Source: an uncultured SAR86 cluster bacterium
GTDB taxonomy: Bacteria; Pseudomonadota; Gammaproteobacteria; Magnimaribacterales; AG-339-G14
Reading direction: 5' to 3'
Length of the DNA stretch: 64,000 nucleotides
Assembly: GCA_902625415.1 (NCBI GenBank)
Contig: CACOBG010000001.1
Span: 124,001 to 188,000 of the forward strand
In this document: one piece after another, positions 25,466 to 33,017 of the stretch
Position numbering within the stretch: the first letter of the stretch is position 1
How the letters are laid out: each line of letters begins with the position of its first letter
The notes under the pieces: generated by a model
Told to the model about the DNA's origin: nothing
Databases searched by the model: none
The model's input: the letters and a program-made list of their open reading frames with translations, nothing else
Position numbers and translations under genes: made by a program

Positions 25466-26166
25466 CCTGATATTTCATGAGGACTAATTCTTTTGAACTT
25501 TCCTTCCTTGAGATCTTTTGGTAAAAATAATTTTCCTAGTCTTACTCTCTTAAGCCTAGATACCTCATGACCTATTGAATCCCATAACTTTCTTACAGAT
25601 CTATTTTTGCCAGACATGATGACCATAGCAAACCAAGTATGAGATGTAGTTTCCTTACCCTTTACAAGATCAGTAAAAAATACTTTTTCTTTGTCGATTG
25701 TAATGCCTAACATTAATTTTTTAAGGTTTGAATCCGAGGGCTTACCCCGAACTCTAGCAATGTATTCCCTTTCAATTTCATTAGATGGATGAATTATGTC
25801 ATTTGCTAATTTTCCGTCATTTGTGATTAACAAAAGTCCGCAAGTATTAATATCCAATCTTCCTATGGATATCCATTTTCCAGATTTTGGTTTAGGTAAA
25901 TTCTCAAATATGTTTCTCTTTGATGTAGCATGTGAGCATTCTTCCCCGACTGGTTTGTTATACATTAATAGTTCGGATGAAATCCTCTCGGAAATGTTTA
26001 TTACTTTGCCATCAATATAAACCTTATCCTCTTCAGAAATTTTATCTCCTAACTTAGCCGGTGTGTCATTGATGAATACCCTGCCTTCTTTGATTAGACT
26101 TTCAACTTTTCTTCTTGATGAGTATCCGTTTTGAGCTAATATTTTTTGAATTCTTTCTTTAGACAA
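25462..26166 (-). CDS. rluB: 23S rRNA pseudouridine synthase, RluB type
   Basis: Modifies 23S rRNA near position 2605 in E. coli. The 234 residues have an N-terminal S4 RNA-binding domain (about 3-60; RIQKILAQNGYSSRRKVESLI) and the RsuA/RluB-type catalytic core with the nucleophile Asp in GRLDINTCGLLLITNDG. The late motif reads NRSVRKLWDSIGHEV where most relatives have NRQVRRM. It starts with TTG at 26166, giving the usual family N-terminus. It follows scpB by 5 bases, the conserved scpA-scpB-rluB order. Confidence 0.92.
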   Translation of the reverse strand: MSKERIQKILAQNGYSSRRKVESLIKEGRVFINDTPAKLGDKISEEDKVYIDGKVINISERISSELLMYNKPVGEECSHATSKRNIFENLPKPKSGKWISIGRLDINTCGLLLITNDGKLANDIIHPSNEIEREYIARVRGKPSDSNLKKLMLGITIDKEKVFFTDLVKGKETTSHTWFAMVIMSGKNRSVRKLWDSIGHEVSRLKRVRLGKLFLPKDLKEGKFKRISPHEISG

Positions 26167-26171
26167 TGCTT

Positions 26172-26747
26172 CTATTCTGAATTGCTAGGAGAAGGTTCGT
26201 TCAAAAGGGAAATTTGGGCTTCCTCAGGAATATTTTGAATTTCTGGTAATTCAGGTAAGTCTGAAAGTTTAGAAAGATTTAAATCATCTAAAAAATCTTT
26301 TGTTGTTGAGAATAATGCTGGTCTTCCGGGGACATCTCTATGTCCCACAACTTTGATCCAAGATCTATCTAAAAGGGTCCTGATGATTTGACTGCTAACA
26401 GAAACCCCTCTTACCTCTTCAATTTCTCCTCTTGTAATAGGTTGTTTATAGGCTATCAAAGCTAAAGTTTCTAAAAGCGCTCGAGAATATTTTTGAGGTT
26501 TAGCTTCCCATAATTTTGCAACCCAAGAAGAATACTCCTGTCTTATTCTTAGACGATAGCCACTCGCAACTTTTACCAATTCAATTGAATTTTCTGAATA
26601 TTTTTGCTCGATGGATTTCAAAGCTTCCTTTATTTCGCTTGATGTCGGGGGACTTCTTAAGTCAAAAGCAGATAATATTTCTTTTTCGCTCAAAGGTCTT
26701 GAAGAAGAAAAAAGTAAAGCCTCAATGATTAAAGATAAATTATCCAT
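26172..26747 (-). CDS. scpB: Segregation and condensation protein B
   Basis: Kleisin-partner subunit of the SMC-ScpAB condensin complex. The 191 residues contain two winged helices, with IIEALLFSSSRPLSEKEI at the start, ALLETLALIAYKQPITRGEIEEVRGV in the middle and VGHRDVPGRPALFSTTKDFLDDL at the second wing: all ScpB hallmarks. It follows scpA by 3 bases. Its SMC partner is not in the window. Confidence 0.95.
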   Translation of the reverse strand: MDNLSLIIEALLFSSSRPLSEKEILSAFDLRSPPTSSEIKEALKSIEQKYSENSIELVKVASGYRLRIRQEYSSWVAKLWEAKPQKYSRALLETLALIAYKQPITRGEIEEVRGVSVSSQIIRTLLDRSWIKVVGHRDVPGRPALFSTTKDFLDDLNLSKLSDLPELPEIQNIPEEAQISLLNEPSPSNSE

Positions 26748-26750
26748 ACT

Positions 26751-27566
26751 CTAATGCACCTTATCTTTAGCTTTGACATGAATTGGTCCAAAGGAATCAG
26801 ATTGAACTAATTGAATCATAGAGTCTTTAACTAACTCTAAAACGGCTAAAAAAGTTACGATCAAGCCAAGCTTTCCATCGGCCTTCTTGTAAAGGTTGTA
26901 AAATTCCAAAAAGTTTTCGCTTACCAGCAGTTCTAATACATTAGACATTTTTTCTCTAGTAGAAAGTTTTTCAAACTCGATAATATGACTGCCTCTAAGT
27001 TTTTGTTTTTCTAATAACTCATAAAAAATATTTGATAACTTCTCTAATTCTAATGATGGCAGAGCTTCTTTAGATTCAAACTCGGGAAGAGCCGTACTTG
27101 CTGGAAAGAAATCTCTGTTTATTCTTGGCATGGACTCAATTTTCATGGATGCTGTTTTGAAACGCTCATATTCTTGAAGTCTTTTAATAAGTTCTGCTCT
27201 TGGATCGTCTTCCAGTTCATCTTCAGCCGTTTCAACTGGCAACATCATTCTGGACTTTATTTCAGTTAAATATGCTGCCATCAGGAGATACTCACCAGCC
27301 AGATCGAACTGCAATTTTTCCATTAATTCAATATACTCGACATACTGGTTTGTGATTTCAGCGACATTGATATCAAGAATATCTAAATTTTGTTTTCTAA
27401 TAAAATAAAGAAGAAGGTCCAAAGGACCTTCAAATGATTCAAGAAAAATTTTTAAAGCGTTTGGCGGAATATAAAGGTCGTCGTGCGGAAGTAATATTTG
27501 CTCACCATTGACCGTAGCTAGATTAAACTCCGATTGCCTCGGGTTATTTTCCTGCTCTTTTTTCAT
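26751..27566 (-). CDS. scpA: Segregation and condensation protein A (kleisin)
   Basis: Kleisin of the SMC-ScpAB complex, 271 residues. The N-terminal SMC-neck-binding region has FEGPLDLLLYFIRKQNLDILDINVAEITNQY (about residues 44-74), then EYLLMAAYLTEIKSRMMLP, an acidic linker and a C-terminal winged helix with VTFLAVLELVKDSMIQLVQSDSFGPI. The start ATG has no ribosome site and lies about 7 bases after the predicted transcription start. Confidence 0.95.
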   Translation of the reverse strand: MKKEQENNPRQSEFNLATVNGEQILLPHDDLYIPPNALKIFLESFEGPLDLLLYFIRKQNLDILDINVAEITNQYVEYIELMEKLQFDLAGEYLLMAAYLTEIKSRMMLPVETAEDELEDDPRAELIKRLQEYERFKTASMKIESMPRINRDFFPASTALPEFESKEALPSLELEKLSNIFYELLEKQKLRGSHIIEFEKLSTREKMSNVLELLVSENFLEFYNLYKKADGKLGLIVTFLAVLELVKDSMIQLVQSDSFGPIHVKAKDKVH

Positions 27567-27579
27567 AACATAAAGCGCA

Positions 27580-27609
27580 ATTATAGTTTAAAAAGCCTAA
27601 ATTACACAA
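27580..27609 (-). promoter_or_regulatory. scpA-scpB-rluB promoter, built into the nadE terminator
   Basis: On the minus strand TTGTGT (27609-27604), an 18-base spacer and a perfect TATAAT (27585-27580) precede scpA. The -35 is one arm of the inner stem of the terminator hairpin at 27594-27628. The predicted start point near 27573 leaves a leader of about 7 bases with no ribosome site. Confidence 0.55.
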
Positions 27610-27628
27610 AATATTGTGTTTTTAGGCT
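27594..27628 (-). terminator. Intrinsic terminator after nadE
   Basis: Nested inverted repeat: outer arms AGCCTAAA (27594-27601) and TTTAGGCT (27621-27628), inner arms ACACAA (27604-27609) and TTGTGT (27614-27619), loop AATA. A-runs on the left and T-runs on the right give a T-tract after the stem on the minus strand. It lies 10 bases beyond the nadE stop and ends its transcript before scpA. One of only two strong intrinsic terminators seen in the window. Confidence 0.8.
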
Positions 27629-27637
27629 AAAAATCGT

Positions 27638-29251
27638 CTATATATTGTTTTTCCAGAAGTTGGTAATTGGATATCTTCTATCTTTGCCAAAATTTCTGGC
27701 AGAAATCTTTATTCCAAGTGGTACTTGCCTTCTTTTGTACTCATTGAAATTGATTAAATCTATAACCTTTTGAACATCGTCTGAGTTAAAACCTGAGTCA
27801 ATAATTTCTTTTTTGGTTTTGTCGTCCTCAACATATGCTTCAATAATTGGATCAAGTAAATCATATGTTGGCAGAGAGTCACTGTCTTTCTGATCCTCTG
27901 ATAGCTCAGCGCTAGGTTCTCTATCAATTATTCTTTGTGGGATGGCTTTACTGAGAGAATTTCTGTATCTAGCCAGATCATAAACTGTTGTTTTGTAAAC
28001 ATCTCTGAGAACAGAAAACCCTCCTGCAGTGTCGCCATATAAAGTTGAATAACCTACAGCTGCCTCACTTTTATTACCTGTTGTGAGAACTAAATAGCCC
28101 AAATTGTTGGAAAGAGCCATTAGCGTAACTCCTCTGCATCTTGATTGAAGATTTTCTTCGGTTTTATCAGATTCTCTTGGCTCTAATTTACCATCCAAAG
28201 AATTTTTAAATGCTGTAAACATCTCGCTTATGGGAATTACCTCATGGGTGAAGCCAAGATTCTCTGCTAGCTGTTGAGCATCTTCTATACTAATGTCTGC
28301 AGTATATTTAAAAGGCATCATAACTGTGTTGACCTTGTCGGGTCCTAATGCATCTGATGCTATTGCGGCAGTTAAAGCCGAATCAATTCCTCCAGATGAG
28401 CCAATTAATATTCCTTTAAAATTATTTTTTTGAACATAGTCTCTAGTTCCTAAAACCAAAGCTTGGTAAATATCAGATATATCTCCTACCTTGCTTAATT
28501 GATCTTCTTTTAAGTTTGTTGAAATATTATTTTCATCTATTTCAACTACGGCCTGATCTGTTTCAAAACTCTTCAAACGCTTCACAGTATCTTTTGAATC
28601 TACTATTAAAGAACTTCCGTCAAATACGAGCTCGTCTTGTCCACCTACCTGATTCACATAGATTATTGGTTTTTTAAATTTAGTAAAATAATTACAAAGC
28701 ATTTCTTCCCTAAGATTTTTTTTATCTAAGGTAAAAGGCGATGCACTTAAATTTATCAGTAAGTCTATGTCTTGATTGCATACTTCTTTTGTAAAATCTT
28801 CATTCCAAATATCCTCACAAATAGAAATGCCAAACTTAAGGCCTCCATCTTCAAAAACTTCGTGAGCTTCTCCTCTCAAAAAGTATCTTTTTTCATCGAA
28901 TTCTTTGTAATTAGGAAGGATTTGTTTTTTATAATTTTTAACAATTTTTCCGTTTTGATAAAAAAGTGCCGAATTAAAAATATTTTTTTCTATACGAGAG
29001 GGACAGCCAATGATTATAGATATTTCTTTTGATAACCCTTCAAGCTCTTTAGAACACCTCTCGCTTTCATCTAAAAAATCCTCCCTTAAAAGCAGATCCT
29101 CTGGCGGATAGCCGGTTAAAAACATCTCAGAAAATAGAATTAAATTCATGCCTTTTTCTTTAGCTTCGATAATATGTGACTTTGCAAGGTCTAAATTACC
29201 TTGAATATCACCAACTTTTGGGTTTTCTTGAACTAATTTTATTTTGTACAT
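27638..29251 (-). CDS. nadE: Glutamine-dependent NAD synthetase
   Basis: Last step of NAD synthesis, 537 residues in two domains. The N-terminal nitrilase-type glutaminase (1-250) shows its triad as the glutamate in FSEMFLTGYPPEDLL, a lysine in ILPNYKEFDEKRYF and the cysteine in FGISICEDIW. The C-terminal ATP-pyrophosphatase domain shows IGSSGGIDSAL and LVLTTGNKSEAAVGYSTLYGD (about 385-405). It ends QVPLGIKISARNFGKDRRYPI, also a family trait. It is divergent from aroG with 52 bases between start codons; no ribosome site is visible. Confidence 0.96.
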   Translation of the reverse strand: MYKIKLVQENPKVGDIQGNLDLAKSHIIEAKEKGMNLILFSEMFLTGYPPEDLLLREDFLDESERCSKELEGLSKEISIIIGCPSRIEKNIFNSALFYQNGKIVKNYKKQILPNYKEFDEKRYFLRGEAHEVFEDGGLKFGISICEDIWNEDFTKEVCNQDIDLLINLSASPFTLDKKNLREEMLCNYFTKFKKPIIYVNQVGGQDELVFDGSSLIVDSKDTVKRLKSFETDQAVVEIDENNISTNLKEDQLSKVGDISDIYQALVLGTRDYVQKNNFKGILIGSSGGIDSALTAAIASDALGPDKVNTVMMPFKYTADISIEDAQQLAENLGFTHEVIPISEMFTAFKNSLDGKLEPRESDKTEENLQSRCRGVTLMALSNNLGYLVLTTGNKSEAAVGYSTLYGDTAGGFSVLRDVYKTTVYDLARYRNSLSKAIPQRIIDREPSAELSEDQKDSDSLPTYDLLDPIIEAYVEDDKTKKEIIDSGFNSDDVQKVIDLINFNEYKRRQVPLGIKISARNFGKDRRYPITNFWKNNI

Positions 29252-29287
29252 TGCTTAATTTAAGCTTTAATTTAAATTTAGAAGAGA

Positions 29288-29293
29288 TAAAAT
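29288..29293 (+). promoter_or_regulatory. aroG -10 element
   Basis: TAAAAT ends 10 bases before the aroG ATG, predicting a start point 3-4 bases upstream of the codon. The -35 is poor (CTTTAA at 29265-29270 with 17-base spacing). No ribosome site can fit, so the mRNA is likely leaderless. AT-richness limits confidence. Confidence 0.4.
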
Positions 29294-29303
29294 CAACGGT
29301 CAA

Positions 29304-30374
29304 ATGAAATACTTAACGGATAATACCAGAATAACAGGTTTGATGGAGGTGTCTCCTCCTGTAGAAGTTATTGAAAAACTTCCAATTTCAGAAAAGGTTT
29401 CGGAACTGGTGTTTAACTCCAGAAACGAAATTTCAGACATTCTTCATGGGAATGAGGATAGATTGGTTGTGGTTGTTGGCCCTTGCTCTATTCACGATCC
29501 CAAAGCCGCAATCGAGTATGCTAAAAATCTTAAAACTCTCGAAAAAGATCTTAAAGACCAACTCAAAATTGTCATGAGAGTTTATTTTGAAAAACCAAGA
29601 ACAACTGTGGGTTGGAAAGGTCTTATCAACGATCCTGACTTAGATAATAGTTACGATGTAAATAAAGGGCTTAAAGTGGCTAGAAAGCTTTTGTTAAAGA
29701 TTAACGAATTGGGTTTACCTGCAGGTACTGAGTTTTTGGACATGATCACTCCGCAATATATTTCAGACTTGATTTCGTGGGGAGCCATTGGAGCTAGAAC
29801 CACCGAAAGCCAAATACATAGAGAATTAGCCTCAGGGTTATCATGCCCAGTCGGATTTAAAAATTCTACCAACGGTTCAATTCAGGTTGCCTTGGATGCA
29901 ATTGGCTCATCTTCAAACAGTCATATTTTTCTTTCCATCACAAAAGAAGGAAAATCTGCTATTTTCAATTCCTCTGGAAATAAAGATTGTCACGTCATAC
30001 TTAGAGGAGGAGAGGCTCCAAATTATTCAAAAAAAGATATACAAAAAGTTAGTGACGATTTGAAAAACTCTAATTTAACTCAAAAAATTATGGTTGATAT
30101 GTCTCACGGGAACAGTCAAAAACAATTCAAAAAACAACTCATTGTGAATAAAGATATCTCAGATCAAATTGCATCAGGAGATCAAAGTATTTTTGGAGTC
30201 ATGATTGAAAGTAACCTTGAGGAAGGTAACCAAAAAATAGATTCTCTCAAGAACCTTAAATATGGTCAAAGTGTTACTGATGCTTGTGTCAGTTGGAAAG
30301 ATACTGAAGTAATGCTAAAACTTTTAGCTAAAGCAGTTGATGCAAGGAGAGAAAAACTTAAGCGTTCTGCCTAA
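29304..30374 (+). CDS. aroG: DAHP synthase, type I (AroF/G/H family)
   Basis: First committed step of the shikimate pathway: phosphoenolpyruvate plus erythrose-4-phosphate. The 356 residues have VVGPCSIHDPKAAIEYA, MRVYFEKPRTTVGWKGLINDP, GARTTESQIHRELASGL, CHVILRGGEAPNY and VDMSHGNSQK, covering the metal-binding Cys and His. Length equals the E. coli isozymes. Which feedback type (Phe, Tyr or Trp) cannot be told by eye; the symbol denotes the family. aroA, tyrA, pheA and hisC elsewhere in the window continue the pathway. A DnaT-like gene follows 4 bases after the stop. Confidence 0.95.
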   Translation: MKYLTDNTRITGLMEVSPPVEVIEKLPISEKVSELVFNSRNEISDILHGNEDRLVVVVGPCSIHDPKAAIEYAKNLKTLEKDLKDQLKIVMRVYFEKPRTTVGWKGLINDPDLDNSYDVNKGLKVARKLLLKINELGLPAGTEFLDMITPQYISDLISWGAIGARTTESQIHRELASGLSCPVGFKNSTNGSIQVALDAIGSSSNSHIFLSITKEGKSAIFNSSGNKDCHVILRGGEAPNYSKKDIQKVSDDLKNSNLTQKIMVDMSHGNSQKQFKKQLIVNKDISDQIASGDQSIFGVMIESNLEEGNQKIDSLKNLKYGQSVTDACVSWKDTEVMLKLLAKAVDARREKLKRSA

Positions 30375-30378
30375 GTTG

Positions 30379-31335
30379 ATGTCAAAAAAAACAAATTTGT
30401 TAGACTTTGATAAAGAAATTGCATCTAGCATTGGCCTATATGAAGCAATTGTTCTTCAGATATTTAAGTCTGAAAAAAAACAAAATTTAACTCAACTGTT
30501 TGACAAACTTTCATTTATTGAAAATGAGGAAGTTCATAAAGTCTTAAAGAAACTCCTTAAGCTTAAATTAGTCGAAGAGATATCAAGAGAAACTTTTTGT
30601 CTAAAATCAAAGAGCATAGAAACTAGCCCTGAAAGGAAGCAAAATATTTCTAAAGGATATCTTCCTTCGGACAATATCTTGAAAGAAGCCAAAAGCCTAG
30701 GCATATCGAAAGACTTCATTAGAAATAAACTACCTGAATTTAGAGCTTATTGGTCTGATCGAAAGGATAAAAGTTTTTCTTGGGATTATAAGTTTCTCAA
30801 ATATCTTCTGAAAGAATGGAGAGCAGAACAAGAAAGCTTAAATAAAGCATCAAAAATGAAACCAATTCAAAAAAATTGGAAACCCTCCAAAGAAGCATTA
30901 CAAATATTAAAACATGCCGAAATAGACGAAAAATTTATCATCGATGCCTTGCCAGAATTTATCTTATATTGGAGTGAAAGGAATACCGCCTCTGATTCCT
31001 GGAATACTAAATTTCTTAACCACATTAAAAACCAATGGGTTAGGTATCAAAACTTGATTTCTATGGTACAAAAACCAACTAGGATGAATAAAGATTGGAA
31101 ACCTTCAAAAGATTGTTTTGATGTTTTGAGTTTAGCCAAAATAAATAAAAGTTTTGCTGTATCTCAAATTCCAGAATTTAAATTGTATTGGTTGGAGACA
31201 AAAGAAATGCGAAATTGCTGGAACTCAAAGTTCATCCAACACGTAAAATTTAAATGGAAAGCTAAACATGGGAATACAAAAAATGTATTATCAAGATTAA
31301 AAGATCATGAGTGGGCAGTTAACTTCAAAAATTAA
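30379..31335 (+). CDS. Primosomal DnaT-like protein with three ssDNA-binding repeats
   Basis: A 318-residue protein from ATG 30379, five bases after the aroG stop; an upstream ATG at 30337 would overlap aroG and is rejected. Residues 1-80 look like a winged helix (SIGLYEAIVLQIF, then VHKVLKKLLKLKLVEEI), as in phage and plasmid replisome organizers. Three repeats of about 59 residues, 73 apart (about 93-151, 166-224, 239-297), each read W/YxPS...F...LPEF..YW......SW..KF..H.K..W. That pattern matches the DnaT ssDNA-binding domain, of which E. coli DnaT has one. The next gene overlaps by 29 bases and resembles a phage P helicase loader. A role in primosome assembly is inferred. The assignment is by eye and an HMM search would settle it. 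Confidence 0.7.
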   Translation: MSKKTNLLDFDKEIASSIGLYEAIVLQIFKSEKKQNLTQLFDKLSFIENEEVHKVLKKLLKLKLVEEISRETFCLKSKSIETSPERKQNISKGYLPSDNILKEAKSLGISKDFIRNKLPEFRAYWSDRKDKSFSWDYKFLKYLLKEWRAEQESLNKASKMKPIQKNWKPSKEALQILKHAEIDEKFIIDALPEFILYWSERNTASDSWNTKFLNHIKNQWVRYQNLISMVQKPTRMNKDWKPSKDCFDVLSLAKINKSFAVSQIPEFKLYWLETKEMRNCWNSKFIQHVKFKWKAKHGNTKNVLSRLKDHEWAVNFKN

Positions 31336-31906
31336 AATACCTAAAAGCCAAGTAGAGCTCATTAACCTTATTTTTGCCGAATTAGAAATTACCTTTCACA
31401 ATCAATTCCACAAAGCATTTCCTGATGAGGAAACCCTAACCTTAGCTAAGCAACTTTGGCTCGCAAAGCTAGAAAAATATCAAAATGAGATAGTATTCCG
31501 AGCGATAGATAAAATCATAGAAACTTCAAAATATTTACCATCTCTTAGTGCAGTTTTAAATCAAATTAAGGAAATAAAACTTCTTGATCAAAATATCCCC
31601 TCTTCAAACACTGCTTATATTGAAGCCAGTTCTTTGGGAGAGACAAATCCGTTGGATTTTAATTGGTCTCATCCATTTATTTATCATGCAGGTGCAAAAG
31701 TAGGCTGGTATAGGCTAAAAACAGAGTCTGAGTTTGAAATAAAAAAGGAATTCTTAGAGGTCTATGAGGAAATATTAGAAGCAAGTGAATTTCAGGAAAG
31801 TCTACTTCTCCTACCTGAAATCAAAGAAGAAGTTACTAAAGAAAAACCACTTTCTGGTGATTTACAAAAAGAAAGATTGAAGAGAATAAAAAAGAAATAT
31901 TTATAG
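31307..31906 (+). CDS. Phage replication protein P-like, candidate DnaB helicase loader
   Basis: A 199-residue soluble protein with no signal peptide or membrane helix. Residues 10-90 follow the lambda P family pattern: INLIFAELEITFHNQFHKAF, then LAKQLWLAKLEKYQNEI and KYLPSLSAVLNQIKEI, resembling the INxLFxxL...FP...W...L...FLPSPxxF layout of P. The C-terminal half is charged, rich in Glu and Lys, and ends in a basic KERLKRIKKKYL. It overlaps the DnaT-like gene by 29 bases, so the two are translationally coupled, like dnaT-dnaC in E. coli. Function as a helicase loader is inference; it could instead be an uncharacterized helper of the DnaT-like protein. Confidence 0.5.
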   Translation: MSGQLTSKIKIPKSQVELINLIFAELEITFHNQFHKAFPDEETLTLAKQLWLAKLEKYQNEIVFRAIDKIIETSKYLPSLSAVLNQIKEIKLLDQNIPSSNTAYIEASSLGETNPLDFNWSHPFIYHAGAKVGWYRLKTESEFEIKKEFLEVYEEILEASEFQESLLLLPEIKEEVTKEKPLSGDLQKERLKRIKKKYL

Positions 31907-31914
31907 GTTTTCCT

Positions 31915-31923
31915 TGATATAAT
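31915..31923 (+). promoter_or_regulatory. Extended -10 promoter of the RND efflux operon
   Basis: TGATATAAT, a perfect extended -10, begins 9 bases after the preceding stop codon. The start point near 31930 leaves a 32-base leader with an AAGG ribosome site about 12 bases before the ATG at 31962. This is the same TGATATAAT as at 4029-4037, but here with a normal leader. Confidence 0.6.
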
Positions 31924-31961
31924 CGCCCCTCGCCTCTATATATAAGAAAGGTAATTAATAA

Positions 31962-33017
31962 ATGAATATCGTCTCAAAGGCTCTTACAAGATCCAACTTA
32001 GAATGGGCATCAATCTTTATTGGCTTTGCAATTATATGGATGGTCTCAGGATTATTTGTTGAAGAACCAGCTCCTCCAGCGTTAATTGAAAAAAAAGATG
32101 CGGTAGTTAGGGTTATCGATCAAAAAGCGGAAAATTTTTCTAAAGAAATAGTAGTAAAGGGTTTTACCAAAGCTGATAAAAAAGTATCAATTAAATCAGA
32201 AACTTCAGGAAAAATTATAGACTTACCAATTGTTCAAGGAACTTTCGTAAAACAAGGTGAGATTATTTGTTCTTTATTTGTTGCCGAAAGGCAAGCTAAT
32301 TTTGATAAAGCTTTGCTTGATTTTAATTCAGCAAAAAAACTTTTTGAAGAAGAGTTATATTCGTCAAAACAGCTCCAAAATGCGAAATCTAATTATGAAA
32401 GGGCTAAGTTAGAGTTAGATTATGCATCTATCAAAGCACCATTTGATGGCGTAGTAGATAAAATTGATTTAGATGTTGGAGATTTTTTAAATCGTGGATC
32501 AACTTGTGCAACCCTTTTGGATTTAGACCCAATGATGATTACGGGAGATATTTCTGAAGATGAGCTTTTAGATTTAACAAAAGATAGTGGCGTCAAAGTA
32601 GTAACAAATGATGGTCAAGAGTTCGAAGGTCAAATTACCTTCATATCATCCTCTGCAGATGAAATGATGCATACTTTCGATATTGAAATTTCGATCCCAA
32701 ATCCACTTGGTAAAATCAAAGATGGTCAAACAGCCAAAGTTATTGTATCTGCTACTCCTGAACCCGCTCATATTGTCCCATTATCAATTCTTAGATTAGA
32801 TGAAGCAGGTAATATTGGAGTTAGAGTTGTAAATAAAGAAAATCTTGTTGAATTTTACACTGTTGAAATTATCCAAGATACAGAAAAAGGTGTTTGGGTA
32901 ACTGGTCTTCCTTATAACTCAAGGATCATCACTGTTGGTCAAGACTACGTCAACAATAATCAGAAAGTGGATATCGCAATTGACTATCGAATGAACACGG
33001 ATGAAAACATTAATTGA
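31962..33017 (+). CDS. RND efflux periplasmic adaptor subunit
   Basis: Membrane-fusion protein of 351 residues that links the inner-membrane RND pump to an outer-membrane channel. It has an N-terminal anchor (about residues 15-33), a lipoyl/barrel-sandwich half (KVSIKSETSGKIIDLP, VKQGEIICSL), a short alpha-hairpin (about 105-145) and the returning half ASIKAPFDGVVDKIDLDVGDFL, then beta-barrel and proximal domains. The anchor is a membrane helix and not a lipoprotein Cys. It overlaps the pump gene by 17 bases. No TolC-type gene is in the window and the substrate is unknown. Confidence 0.9.
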   Translation: MNIVSKALTRSNLEWASIFIGFAIIWMVSGLFVEEPAPPALIEKKDAVVRVIDQKAENFSKEIVVKGFTKADKKVSIKSETSGKIIDLPIVQGTFVKQGEIICSLFVAERQANFDKALLDFNSAKKLFEEELYSSKQLQNAKSNYERAKLELDYASIKAPFDGVVDKIDLDVGDFLNRGSTCATLLDLDPMMITGDISEDELLDLTKDSGVKVVTNDGQEFEGQITFISSSADEMMHTFDIEISIPNPLGKIKDGQTAKVIVSATPEPAHIVPLSILRLDEAGNIGVRVVNKENLVEFYTVEIIQDTEKGVWVTGLPYNSRIITVGQDYVNNNQKVDIAIDYRMNTDENIN

